64,000 bases of DNA, taken from contig CACDKN010000005.1 in the NCBI GenBank assembly GCA_902553315.1, positions 40,628-104,627 of the forward strand, written 5' to 3'. The stretch is from AG-339-G14 sp902553315 (GTDB lineage Bacteria > Pseudomonadota > Gammaproteobacteria > Magnimaribacterales > AG-339-G14). Positions 42,094-50,720 of this stretch are shown one piece after another; position 1 is the stretch's first letter; every line of letters starts with the position of its first letter. Made by a program: the position numbers and the translations under genes. The notes under the pieces are model-generated. The model was not told the DNA's origin. It ran no database searches and was given only the letters and a program-made list of their open reading frames with translations.

Positions 42094-42936
42094 TTAATCT
42101 AAATCACTGGCATCGTGACGTTCAAGTATTGCATTGTCTTTTAATTGATCTGGAGATCTATTGACTCTAGCACCCCTTTTGTAAGCTACACGATCTGAAA
42201 CTTCAGATGCCCAGCGCACAACATTTTCATAAGAAGCGACGTCCAAAAACTCTGCAGCGTCATATATATTTCTAAGTACTAGAGTGCCGTACCAAGGTGA
42301 AATGGCAATGTCAGCAATAGTGTAGTCGTCACCACAAATAAATTTCCTTTCGGCTAGATTTTTATCTAACACGTCTAATTGTCTTTTAACTTCCATAGCA
42401 AATCGATTGATGGGATATTCAAATTTTTCAGGAGCGTAGGCATAAAAATGACCAAAACCACCTCCAAGGTATGGGGCACTTCCCATTTGCCAGAATAACC
42501 AAGACATGCATTCTGCTTTTTTCGATGGATCGGTTGGTAAAAATTCTCCAAATTTTTCAGCCAAATAAACCAACATTGCACCAGATTCAAAAACTCTAGT
42601 ATGTGGATCAGTGCTTCGATCAAGTAATGCAGGGATTTTTGAATTTGGGTTAATCTTTACAAAGCCACTTCCAAATTGATCGCCATTTCCAATATTAATA
42701 AGGAAAGCATCGTATTCTGCTCCTTCATAGCCTAAAGCTAGAAGCTCTTCTAACATGACAGTTACCTTTATCCCATTCGGCGTACCTAAAGAGTAAAGCT
42801 GTATTGGATGCTTACCGACGGGTAACTCTTTCTCATGTGTTGACCCAGAAATTGGTCTATTTATGTTTGCAAATTTACCACCATTTTTGCTGTCCCACTT
42901 CCAGACTTTTGGTGGTGTGTATTTTGAATCTGACAT
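42094..42936 (-). CDS. YghU-type glutathione transferase/disulfide reductase
   Basis: A 280-residue GST starting at ATG 42934-42936, with GGGAG 6-7 bases upstream (a TTG 4 codons earlier is less likely). KVWKWDSKNGGKFANINRPISGSTHEKELPVGKHPIQLYSLGTPNGIKV is close to E. coli YghU, which binds two glutathiones and reduces disulfides and peroxides. GSGFVKINPNSKIPALLD and VFESGAMLVYLAEKF form the glutathione site, and YTIADIAISPWYGTL is the helical-domain motif. It is the first of the GST-GST-DoxX-PhlG-Nmad3 set. Confidence 0.93.
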   Translation of the reverse strand: MSDSKYTPPKVWKWDSKNGGKFANINRPISGSTHEKELPVGKHPIQLYSLGTPNGIKVTVMLEELLALGYEGAEYDAFLINIGNGDQFGSGFVKINPNSKIPALLDRSTDPHTRVFESGAMLVYLAEKFGEFLPTDPSKKAECMSWLFWQMGSAPYLGGGFGHFYAYAPEKFEYPINRFAMEVKRQLDVLDKNLAERKFICGDDYTIADIAISPWYGTLVLRNIYDAAEFLDVASYENVVRWASEVSDRVAYKRGARVNRSPDQLKDNAILERHDASDLD

Positions 42937-42985
42937 TTTTTCTCCCAATTAAAAAATATAAATTATCTTTTTTTATTATTCATTG

Positions 42986-44140
42986 CTAGCGAAATCTAAT
43001 CATAGAAGAATTTAAATCACTGATTTTTTTTACTCCCATTAATTTCATATCTCTTTCGATTTCACTTTTCATATTTCCGAGGGCTTTTTCAACACCTTCT
43101 TGTCCTGCAGCAGCTAGACCAAATAAATACATTCTTCCTCCTGAACAAGCTGTTGCACCCATTGCTAGTGCTTTTAAAACATGTGTCCCTCTTTGTATAC
43201 CTCCATCGAGAATCACCTCAATTTCTCCACCCACTTCTTGAAGAATTTCATCAAGTTGATCGAAAGAACTTCTTCCCCCATCAAGTTGTCTTCCCCCATG
43301 ATTTGAGACCATAATTGCATCGGCCTTCATCTCTACTGCTTTTCTCGCATCCTTTGGACTCATTATGCCTTTGAGACAAAATTTTCTTCCCCAGTTTTCT
43401 TTGAGCTTAATAACTTCGTCCCAAGTCATACTCTGATCAAGCATAGTCGTGAAATAATCTCCAACAGAGATAGAAATATTCGTTCCTTCCTTTACGTGAC
43501 TTGATAATTGAGAAAGTTCAAATTTTTCTCTGAATAAATAATTTAAAGCCCAAGCAGGTTTCATACCGAACTGAAAAATGCTTTTCGGAGTTAATTTTGG
43601 AGGCGTAGTAAAACCTGTTCGCAAGTCTCTTTCTCGATTACCTCCAGTGATGGTATCAACTGTTAAAGTTAAAATTTCAAAGTTAGCTTCCTGAGCCAGG
43701 GTAATCATTGAATCATTTAAACCTCTGTCCTTATGAAAATAGAACTGAAACATTTTAGGAGTATTGATCAGTTCATCTATATCTTTAAGTTTTACCGTTC
43801 CTAAAGATGAAACGCCAAACAAGGTATTGAACTTCTCAGCAGCTTTGGCAACCGCTCTTTCGCCTTGATAATGGAAGAGCCTTTGTAGAGCGGTCGGAGA
43901 ACAAAAAATTGGTATTCCTAACTCATGACCCATTACTTTCACTGACATGTCAATATTTTCTACGCCGGCAAGCACATTCGGAACTAAATCAACATCCTGA
44001 AATGCTTCTGTATTTCTTTTATAAGTAGTCTCATCTTCTGCAGCTCCATCAATGTAGTGATAAATTGGACCTGGCAGTCTTCTCCTTGCCAAGTCTTTTA
44101 AATCTTTAAAGTTGTTGCAGTTTTTAAGTAATCTAGGCAT
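42986..44140 (-). CDS. FMN-dependent alpha-hydroxy acid oxidase/dehydrogenase
   Basis: A 384-residue FMN protein of the lactate/glycolate oxidase family. YHYIDGAAEDETTYKRN (about 26-42), PIFCSPTALQRLFH, FQFYFHKDRGL, SNHGGRQLDGGRSSFDQL with the catalytic His and the adjacent Arg, and LDGGIQRGTHVLKALAMGA are canonical. The closest pattern is LldD/mandelate dehydrogenase type, but the membrane-binding loop of LldD is not obvious. It lies 49 bases upstream of the YghU-like gene on the same strand and may share its transcript. Substrate unknown. Confidence 0.9.
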   Translation of the reverse strand: MPRLLKNCNNFKDLKDLARRRLPGPIYHYIDGAAEDETTYKRNTEAFQDVDLVPNVLAGVENIDMSVKVMGHELGIPIFCSPTALQRLFHYQGERAVAKAAEKFNTLFGVSSLGTVKLKDIDELINTPKMFQFYFHKDRGLNDSMITLAQEANFEILTLTVDTITGGNRERDLRTGFTTPPKLTPKSIFQFGMKPAWALNYLFREKFELSQLSSHVKEGTNISISVGDYFTTMLDQSMTWDEVIKLKENWGRKFCLKGIMSPKDARKAVEMKADAIMVSNHGGRQLDGGRSSFDQLDEILQEVGGEIEVILDGGIQRGTHVLKALAMGATACSGGRMYLFGLAAAGQEGVEKALGNMKSEIERDMKLMGVKKISDLNSSMIRFR

Positions 44141-44214
44141 GTGAATTTTAGAAAATCTTATTTAGGCAAAAAAAATTTAATGTTTTAAGCATATTTAACT
44201 TAGAAGGATGAAAT

Positions 44215-44820
44215 TTAAAGATTTCTCGCAAACTCCTTTACCTTGTTCATATGATTATCGAACTCTTGATTGCTCATATTTGGGAGAACTGAAAAAAATC
44301 TTAGATACTTAGTTTTTAGGCCTCCGAGTTGAAAAACTGTCTTCTTTAATCTCCTAAATGGAATGTTTTTAAAAAAAGAAAAATTAAAATAGCTCACCAT
44401 TGGTCCTCCATAGGTTATCGAAACAATTCCTATTTTATTTTTCATAGCACCCGGTACCGGATAACCATAGTTTTTAAAGAATTTATTGTCCGGTAGAATT
44501 GATTTGTACGTAAAAAACCACGTTGGATGCAAAACCCAATCTATCCAATTCTCAATGATTACGTTCATTCTCAAATTATGACAAGCACCCATCAAAAACA
44601 TTGCATCTGATTTTTCTAGCCTTTCCCTGTAATCTATTACTAATTTCGGTGGAGGATTTATATCGCTTCGATAAAAAGGCAATTGCTCTTCCTCATCATA
44701 TAGATTGATTAAGTCTATTTCATGTCCGTTTTTTTTTGCTTCTTCAATAAAAGTATCTCTTACGGCAGCATTAAAAGAGTTAGAAGTATTAAAATGACCA
44801 AAAATTAAGCAAATTTTCAT
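44215..44820 (-). CDS. NAD(P)H quinone oxidoreductase, flavodoxin-2 fold
   Basis: A 201-residue protein opening LIFGHFNTSNSFNAAVRDTFIEEAKKNGHEIDLINLYDEE, the flavodoxin-2 (KefF/NQO1/MdaB) pattern. WIDWVLHPTWFFTY around residue 95 and GIVSITYGGP around 133 bind FAD or FMN. Such enzymes reduce quinones by two electrons. It is 74 bases upstream of the hydroxy-acid oxidase and on the same strand. The link to the downstream redox genes is by position only. Confidence 0.83.
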   Translation of the reverse strand: MKICLIFGHFNTSNSFNAAVRDTFIEEAKKNGHEIDLINLYDEEEQLPFYRSDINPPPKLVIDYRERLEKSDAMFLMGACHNLRMNVIIENWIDWVLHPTWFFTYKSILPDNKFFKNYGYPVPGAMKNKIGIVSITYGGPMVSYFNFSFFKNIPFRRLKKTVFQLGGLKTKYLRFFSVLPNMSNQEFDNHMNKVKEFARNL

Positions 44821-44885
44821 AGGTTTTTATATCTCATTTAGTTTTTAAGAAGATTTTATCTTTCTAACGAATTTTTATGCTGTTT

Positions 44886-45878
44886 TTATTCGTTTCCATA
44901 AATAGTGTTATGTGTATTGTTTACTCGAACAAAAGTTGTACATTTAGAAAGTGTTTTGAGACGATTTGCACCTACATAAGTACACGCAGATCTGATTCCA
45001 CTTAAGATATCTTTAATTGTATCGTCCGCATTGCCTCGATATTGAACTTCAACTGTTTTACCTTCTACTCCACGGTATTCATTGTGATTGTGATGTTTAT
45101 CCATTGCAGATTCTGAGGCCATTCCATAAAATTTCATTAATCCATTTTCTACTTCACCTTCACATTCATCATGTCCAGCAAGCATTCCGCCTATCATTAC
45201 AAAATCAGCGCCACCAGCAAATGCTTTAACAATATCGCCAGAATTTACACACCCTCCATCAGCAATAATATGTGCCCCAAGTCCATGAGCAGCATCGGCG
45301 CATTCTATTACTGCGCTTAGCTGGGGATAGCCAATTCCAGTTTTTATTCTAGTAGTACATACAGATCCTGGACCAATACCTACTTTTACTATATCTGCTC
45401 CTGCAAGTATTAGCTCTTGAGTCATATCTGCAGTAACAACGTTTCCTGCAGCTATAGTTGCTTTTGGACATTTATCTCTTAATTTTTTCACGGCATCTAC
45501 GAAACGAATGGTATAACCATTTGCAACGTCCAAGCCTATAAAACCAGTTGAGGTTTTGGAGAGATTAGAAATATCCTCAATGCCTCCAAACCAACAGATA
45601 TTTTTTTTTCCCTTTTTAAATATCTCCGTATCTTTTTTTAGATATTGTTTAGCGGGACAGGTGATTAGATTGTATCTAGATAAGACTTTATGCATTGCAG
45701 GAGTTCCTACTGTATCCATATTCGCAGACATAATAGGAATTCCGGTCCACTTCTTTTTACTCCATAAAAACTGATGCGTTCTCTCTAGGTTGACCTCTCT
45801 TCTTGAGCTCATAGTTGACCTTTTAGGTCTTATGAGCACGTCTGAATAGTCAAGTTTTATGTCTTCATTTAATAGCAA
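44886..45878 (-). CDS. guaC: GMP reductase, TTG start
   Basis: A 330-residue GMP reductase that turns GMP to IMP with NADPH. LDYSDVLIRPKRSTMSSRREVNLER, IPIMSANMDTVGT and GIGPGSVCTTRIKTGIGYPQLS (catalytic Cys) match GuaC; the CBS pair of GuaB is missing. The start is a TTG (45876-45878): an in-frame TAA stands directly upstream, and NEDIKLDY aligns with the E. coli N terminus, so no other start is possible. AGAGG lies 6 bases upstream as ribosome site. It recycles purines opposite to guaB, found 2 kb away. Confidence 0.95.
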   Translation of the reverse strand: MLLNEDIKLDYSDVLIRPKRSTMSSRREVNLERTHQFLWSKKKWTGIPIMSANMDTVGTPAMHKVLSRYNLITCPAKQYLKKDTEIFKKGKKNICWFGGIEDISNLSKTSTGFIGLDVANGYTIRFVDAVKKLRDKCPKATIAAGNVVTADMTQELILAGADIVKVGIGPGSVCTTRIKTGIGYPQLSAVIECADAAHGLGAHIIADGGCVNSGDIVKAFAGGADFVMIGGMLAGHDECEGEVENGLMKFYGMASESAMDKHHNHNEYRGVEGKTVEVQYRGNADDTIKDILSGIRSACTYVGANRLKTLSKCTTFVRVNNTHNTIYGNE

Positions 45879-45923
45879 TTAAAGCCTCTGGATCACATAT
45901 GCAACTTTATAATTTGTTGAAAT

Positions 45924-46340
45924 TTACTCAACTTTAAATACTTCTGCTTCCATTTCTCCTGCGATAAGATCAATAGTCCCGCTCAAGAAATTTATACCAT
46001 CAGTAACGCTATCAACTGACTTCACATTTATCTTTGTTCCGTCCATCGTCCATACACCCATTAAATCTCCTCTAGCGAGAACACCATCTGGACTTATGCC
46101 TCTGCCATAGCCAATCCATGTTCCCGAATTAGGTATGTTAGGATTCGATGTCAAAGTATAAGAGAGATAGACTTTTCCATATTGACCTGTATCTGCACTA
46201 GACATATTAATGGTACTCTCCAATTTTCCTACGGTTACTGAATCAATTGACCATTTGGCTGTAAAGCTTTCTCCTGTAACTTCAAATGCAAATGAAGAGA
46301 TTGAAAACATTAAAATAGATGCAAAAATATATTTTTTCAT
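45924..46340 (-). CDS. Secreted protein of unknown function
   Basis: A 138-residue protein with a clear signal peptide (about 1-18, KYIFASILMFSISSFA) and no transmembrane segment afterwards. The mature part is beta-rich by pattern (VTVGKLESTINMSSADTGQYGKVYLSYTLTS, GTWIGYGRGISPDG), ending in the acidic VFKVE. No family is recognised. A ribosome site AGGAGAG precedes the ATG, and a TATAAT box at 46371-46376 on the minus strand supports its own promoter, giving a leader of about 24 bases. It sits between guaA and guaC. Likely periplasmic or surface; role unknown. Confidence 0.7.
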   Translation of the reverse strand: MKKYIFASILMFSISSFAFEVTGESFTAKWSIDSVTVGKLESTINMSSADTGQYGKVYLSYTLTSNPNIPNSGTWIGYGRGISPDGVLARGDLMGVWTMDGTKINVKSVDSVTDGINFLSGTIDLIAGEMEAEVFKVE

Positions 46341-46393
46341 ATTTACTCTCCTAAATTATTAAGTAATATAATTATAAACATTTTAACCTTTTT

Positions 46394-47947
46394 TTACTCC
46401 CACTCAATTGTTGCTGGAGGTTTGCTAGAAATATCATAAACCACCCTAGAAACTTTTGGGATTTCATTAATAATCCGATCGGATACTTTGTTTAATAAAT
46501 TGTGTGAAATTTTTGATGCTTTTGCAGTCATAAAGTCAATTGTTTCGGCCGCTCTAAGTGCTATTACATACTCATATCTTCTAGCATCACCTACAACACC
46601 AACACTTTTTACAGGAAGAAATACTGCGAAGGCCTGACTAACTTTATTATATAAATTTGCATTAATTAATTCGTCAATAAATATTTGATCTGCCTCTCTA
46701 AGTACTTCTAATTTTTCCTTAGTAATCTCTCCTAACATTCTGACAGCAAGTCCTGGTCCTGGAAAAGGATGCCTTCCGATCAAAGCCTTAGGCAGACCTA
46801 GTGCTAGGCCAATCTTTCTAACTTCATCTTTAAATAGAGAGTTAAGGGGTTCAACTAAGGGTAATTTTAAATACTCAGGCAAACCTCCCACATTATGATG
46901 TGACTTAATTACATGGGCTTTTCCTCCTTTGACACCAGAAGATTCTATAACGTCTGGATAAATAGTTCCTTGGGCTAAATATTCGACCTTTTTTAATTTT
47001 TTGGCTTCTTTTAAAAAAACATCTATAAAAGTTTTCCCAATTACTTTTCGCTTTTCTTCAGGATCAGTTTTACCTTTTAAGTTTTTCAAAAAAAGCTTTT
47101 CTGAATCTGCAAAGTTTATTTTCACGCCTAAGGCTTTTTTTAAATCTCTTTTAACTTGCCTTGCTTCATCTTTTCTTAAAAGACCATTGTCTACAAAAAT
47201 ACACTCAAGCTTAGATCCAATTGCTTTGTGCAATAAAGCTGCTGCAACAGAAGAATCAACACCGCCCGATATTCCCAAAAGCACTTTGCTGTTTCCGACC
47301 TTTAATTTGATTTCTTCTACTAGTGACTCAACAATATTTTTTGATCGCCATTTTCCGGCACAACAACATATTTCCTTAGAAAATACTTCTAAAATTTTTG
47401 AACCTTTTTCAGTATGAGTCACTTCCGGATGAAACTGTAACCCATATATTTTTTGTTTTTGATTTTCTATTGCGGCAATTGAACAATTACTGCTAAAAGC
47501 AACTCTCTTAAAACCTTTCGGAAGTTTTGTGACTTTGTCGCCATGGCTCATCCATGCGTTAAGTTCTTTTGATAAGATTTTTTTGAATATTTTCCCTTTA
47601 TTTAGTTTCACTTTAGTAGCACCAAATTCACTCTTATTAGAGGTTTTTACTTTACCTTTGAAATGTTGAGCGATTAATTGCATGCCATAACAGATGCCAA
47701 GAATTGGAATATTACTCTCCAAAATTTTGCTATCTATTCTTAAAATTTTTTTTGTGTAGACCGATTCTGGTCCTCCCGAAAGAATAATTCCTTTGGGATT
47801 GTATTTAAGAATATCTTTGTATGAAATTTGATGGGAAACGATTTCTGAAAAAACACCTATTTCCCTTACTCTTCTTGCAATTAATTGAGTGTATTGAGAT
47901 CCGAAATCTAAGATTAAAATTTTTTCAGAATCTATACTGTTTTTCAC
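46394..47947 (-). CDS. guaA: GMP synthase (glutamine-hydrolysing)
   Basis: A 517-residue enzyme (E. coli 525) that aminates XMP to GMP. The N-terminal class I glutaminase has Cys86 (GICYGMQ) and the His-Glu pair in FHPEVTHTEKG; the ATP-pyrophosphatase P-loop GISGGVDSSVAA is near 224; the C-terminal dimerisation domain ends with VVYDISSKPPATIEWE. It follows guaB by 2 bases in the standard guaB-guaA operon. Lys-rich relative to other genes but otherwise normal. Confidence 0.98.
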   Translation of the reverse strand: MKNSIDSEKILILDFGSQYTQLIARRVREIGVFSEIVSHQISYKDILKYNPKGIILSGGPESVYTKKILRIDSKILESNIPILGICYGMQLIAQHFKGKVKTSNKSEFGATKVKLNKGKIFKKILSKELNAWMSHGDKVTKLPKGFKRVAFSSNCSIAAIENQKQKIYGLQFHPEVTHTEKGSKILEVFSKEICCCAGKWRSKNIVESLVEEIKLKVGNSKVLLGISGGVDSSVAAALLHKAIGSKLECIFVDNGLLRKDEARQVKRDLKKALGVKINFADSEKLFLKNLKGKTDPEEKRKVIGKTFIDVFLKEAKKLKKVEYLAQGTIYPDVIESSGVKGGKAHVIKSHHNVGGLPEYLKLPLVEPLNSLFKDEVRKIGLALGLPKALIGRHPFPGPGLAVRMLGEITKEKLEVLREADQIFIDELINANLYNKVSQAFAVFLPVKSVGVVGDARRYEYVIALRAAETIDFMTAKASKISHNLLNKVSDRIINEIPKVSRVVYDISSKPPATIEWE

Positions 47948-47949
47948 TT

Positions 47950-49419
47950 TTAGCGAATTCTATAATTCGGAGCTTCTTTAGTTACATTTACGTCGTGAAC
48001 ATGGCTCTCGTTAATTCCTGAAGCAGTAATTTTGACAAATTTAGTCTTCGTTCTCATAGATTCAATATCTTTATTTCCTGTATAACCCATGCTTTGTTGC
48101 AAGCCTCCAAGCATTTGATGAAGAGTCGTTTCAACTGAACCTTTATAAGGGACTCTTCCTTCAATGCCTTCTGGAACTAATTTTTCAGAAGTTGAAACAT
48201 TTTCCTGAAAATATCTATCTCCAGAATTACTCTCCCCCGACATTGCTCCGACCGAACCCATGCCTCTATAAGATTTGTAACTTCTGCCTTGATATAGTTC
48301 TACTTCTCCTGGCGCTTCTTCAGTTCCAGCTAAAATACTTCCAAGCATTATGGAGTTGGCCCCAGCTGCAATTGCTTTAGCTATATCTCCGGAAAATCTG
48401 ATACCGCCGTCAGCTATGACTGGAACGTCTTGTTCTTTTAAGGCTGACACGACGTTAGCTATTGCCGAAATCTGTGGAACCCCAACTCCCGTAACTATTC
48501 TCGTCGTACATATAGAACCTGGACCAATGCCAACTTTTATTGCATCTGCACCAGCTTCTACTAATTTTAAGGCTCCTGCTCCGGTTGCTACATTTCCTGC
48601 TATTAATTGCAACTCAGGATAGTCTTTTTTTATCGACACAACTCTTTCAATAATACCTTTTGAATGTCCATGAGCGCTATCGACCACTAAAACATTTACC
48701 CCTGCATTTACTAACGCATCTACTCTTTCTTCCGTCTCTTCCCCATTACCAACTGCAGCGCCTACCATCAACCTCCCTTCGTCATCTTTAGTAGCTAACG
48801 GAAAATCCTTAGTTTTATTTATGTCCTTAAGGGTCACTAAGCCTTTGAGAGAAAAATTTTTATCGACTAGAAGAATTTTTTCTATTCTATTTTTGTACAG
48901 AAGATCTTTAATCACGTCTAAACTTTCTTTTTCAGTGGCTGTTACCAACTTCTCCTTAGGAGTCATAATATTGGATACTGCTAGAGTTGAATCAAGAACA
49001 TTCCTAAAGTCTCTTGAAGTAACAATCCCAACCAAATTTTCATTTTCAACAACGGGCATTCCTGAAATATTGAATTCCTGAGTTAACCTTATAAGCTCTC
49101 CTACAGTTTTGTCTGGAGAAATTGTAATTGGCTCTCTGACGATTCCGCTTTCAAATTTTTTTACAGAATTAACCTCTTTTGCCTGTTCTATAATTGGCAT
49201 ATTTTTGTGAATAATTCCTATTCCTCCAAGTTCTGCTAGAGCAATAGACATTTTGCTTTCGGTGACTGTATCCATAGCGGCTGATACCAGAGGAATTTTT
49301 AAATCTATAGATCGAGTCAATTTTGTGCTTAAATCGGTGTCTTGAGGTAAAACTTCGGAATAATCAGGGAGCAGAAGCACGTCATCGAAGGTTAAAGCTT
49401 GTTCTTCAATATGCAACAT
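47950..49419 (-). CDS. guaB: IMP dehydrogenase
   Basis: A 489-residue enzyme (E. coli 488) oxidising IMP to XMP. I start at ATG 49417-49419 (MLHIEEQALTFDDVLLLPDYSEVLP); an ATG at 49458 would add 13 atypical residues and lie beyond the promoter. The two CBS domains are at about 90-205, and the catalytic cysteine lies in GIGPGSICTTRIVTGVGVPQ. A perfect -10 box ends 7 bases before this ATG with no ribosome site, so the mRNA may be leaderless. First of guaB-guaA. Confidence 0.97.
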   Translation of the reverse strand: MLHIEEQALTFDDVLLLPDYSEVLPQDTDLSTKLTRSIDLKIPLVSAAMDTVTESKMSIALAELGGIGIIHKNMPIIEQAKEVNSVKKFESGIVREPITISPDKTVGELIRLTQEFNISGMPVVENENLVGIVTSRDFRNVLDSTLAVSNIMTPKEKLVTATEKESLDVIKDLLYKNRIEKILLVDKNFSLKGLVTLKDINKTKDFPLATKDDEGRLMVGAAVGNGEETEERVDALVNAGVNVLVVDSAHGHSKGIIERVVSIKKDYPELQLIAGNVATGAGALKLVEAGADAIKVGIGPGSICTTRIVTGVGVPQISAIANVVSALKEQDVPVIADGGIRFSGDIAKAIAAGANSIMLGSILAGTEEAPGEVELYQGRSYKSYRGMGSVGAMSGESNSGDRYFQENVSTSEKLVPEGIEGRVPYKGSVETTLHQMLGGLQQSMGYTGNKDIESMRTKTKFVKITASGINESHVHDVNVTKEAPNYRIR

Positions 49420-49425
49420 CTTCAA

Positions 49426-49452
49426 ATTATACAGAATGGTTAAAAAAAACAA
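49426..49452 (-). promoter_or_regulatory. guaBA promoter (predicted leaderless)
   Basis: Minus strand: TTGTTT (49447-49452) and a perfect TATAAT (49426-49431) with a 15-base spacer. Only six bases (TTGAAG) separate the -10 from the guaB ATG, so the expected transcription start is the ATG itself. A start upstream at the longer ATG would lie outside this promoter. The gap is shared with the divergent MFS gene. Inferred from spacing only; the -35 is weak. Confidence 0.55.
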
Positions 49453-49466
49453 AGGCAATTAGAAAT

Positions 49467-50720
49467 ATGAGTTTTAAGGGTTGGAATATGGTGAGTATCG
49501 CGGTTCTCATGGAATTTTCTGTAATTGGTTTTACATTTTATTGTTATCCACTAATGTTTGCTTCCTTAGAAAAAGAATTAGGTGCTTCTCAAGCTCAATT
49601 GTCTGGTGCCTTATCTTTGTTTTTTATTTGCTCTGCTGCAGCCTCCATAGTTTTAGGCAGGCTTTTGGACAAATACTCTGTCAAACACATTATGTTGATT
49701 GGTGGACTTATTTTTAGTCTCGGATTAGTTTCAATTGCTTACGTCGAAAGTATTTTTTTCTTGCTTTTAATTTATGCAACCTTAATTGCAGTTGGTGGTC
49801 CAGCTTTAGGCAACTTATCTGTCACTAAACTTGTAGCAAATTGGTTTGATGCGAAAGCAGGAATCGCGCTTGGAATCGCAGCAATAGGCATATCTTTTTC
49901 TGGAGTAATGTTACCTATTCTCGTCGATCCGCTAATTAGCTTGATCGGTTGGAGAAATGTGTATCTTGTTTTTGCGGCCATAGTTATTTTTCTACTTCTC
50001 CCAATAATCTATTTATTTGTTGTAAATACTCCTGAAGAAGTAAATCAATACAAAGACAATGATGCCAATCCCAATATTGAATCAGTGGCTGAAGAACCTC
50101 TGCCAATGATGGATTTTTTTAAACATAGTAGTTTTTGGTTTATTTCTTTGGCTTTTGCTCTTCAATTTTTTTCTATGGGAGGTGTATTACTTCATTTAAT
50201 ACCCCATGCCGAAAATTTAGGATTTGAAGAAATTTGGGAGGCTTTTGGATTTCCTTTAAAACAAACTGTCTTTGCCTATTCTCTTGCTGCTTTTGGAGGA
50301 GTAGTTGGAAAAGTTTTATTTGGATATTTAATTGATAGGATGTCTGCAAATCGTCCGGTCATGATTATGATGACTATGCAGGCAGCTGGAATTTTTGGTC
50401 TAACAATTGTTGAAAGCTTTGATATGTTTTTAATATCATGTTTTGTTTTTGGTTTGGGTTTTGGCGGAGCAATGGTTTTGATGAGCGCTTGTTTCTTGAA
50501 AGCTTTTGGTTCTCACAATCTAGGATCCGTTAGAGGTATTTCTGCACTAATAATTGTTCCAGTGCAGCCTCTAGGGATACTAATAGTTGGGCAAGCATTT
50601 GACGCTGGCATTTACAAAGAATCTTTTATGCTAATGGGAGCTGCAAGTATTTTAGCTCTATTAGTCTCATCAAGAATTTCTATCGAGAAAAGAGATTATC
50701 CGTCTTTGCAGCCGCAATAA
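49467..50720 (+). CDS. MFS transporter (oxalate/monocarboxylate-like)
   Basis: A 417-residue, 12-helix carrier starting at ATG 49467 (MSFKGWNMVSIAVLMEFSVIGFTFYCYPLMFASLEKELG); a further upstream ATG at 49323 would overlap guaB and add 48 unlikely residues. The loop LGRLLDKYSVKHIMLIGG between helices 2 and 3 is the MFS signature. The FTFYCYPLMFASLEKELGAS opening and the GRLLDK loop suggest a monocarboxylate or oxalate/formate subgroup. Its 3' end overlaps phhB by 41 bases. Substrate unknown. Confidence 0.87.
   Translation: MSFKGWNMVSIAVLMEFSVIGFTFYCYPLMFASLEKELGASQAQLSGALSLFFICSAAASIVLGRLLDKYSVKHIMLIGGLIFSLGLVSIAYVESIFFLLLIYATLIAVGGPALGNLSVTKLVANWFDAKAGIALGIAAIGISFSGVMLPILVDPLISLIGWRNVYLVFAAIVIFLLLPIIYLFVVNTPEEVNQYKDNDANPNIESVAEEPLPMMDFFKHSSFWFISLAFALQFFSMGGVLLHLIPHAENLGFEEIWEAFGFPLKQTVFAYSLAAFGGVVGKVLFGYLIDRMSANRPVMIMMTMQAAGIFGLTIVESFDMFLISCFVFGLGFGGAMVLMSACFLKAFGSHNLGSVRGISALIIVPVQPLGILIVGQAFDAGIYKESFMLMGAASILALLVSSRISIEKRDYPSLQPQ

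Noticed and set aside
47001..47417. 138-residue plus-strand frame inside guaA
   Set aside because: It is antisense to a fully conserved GuaA core, has no ribosome site and no family pattern.
49323..49466. Longer N terminus for the MFS gene from ATG 49323
   Set aside because: It would overlap the guaB 5' end, cover its promoter and add 48 residues of non-membrane sequence before helix 1.
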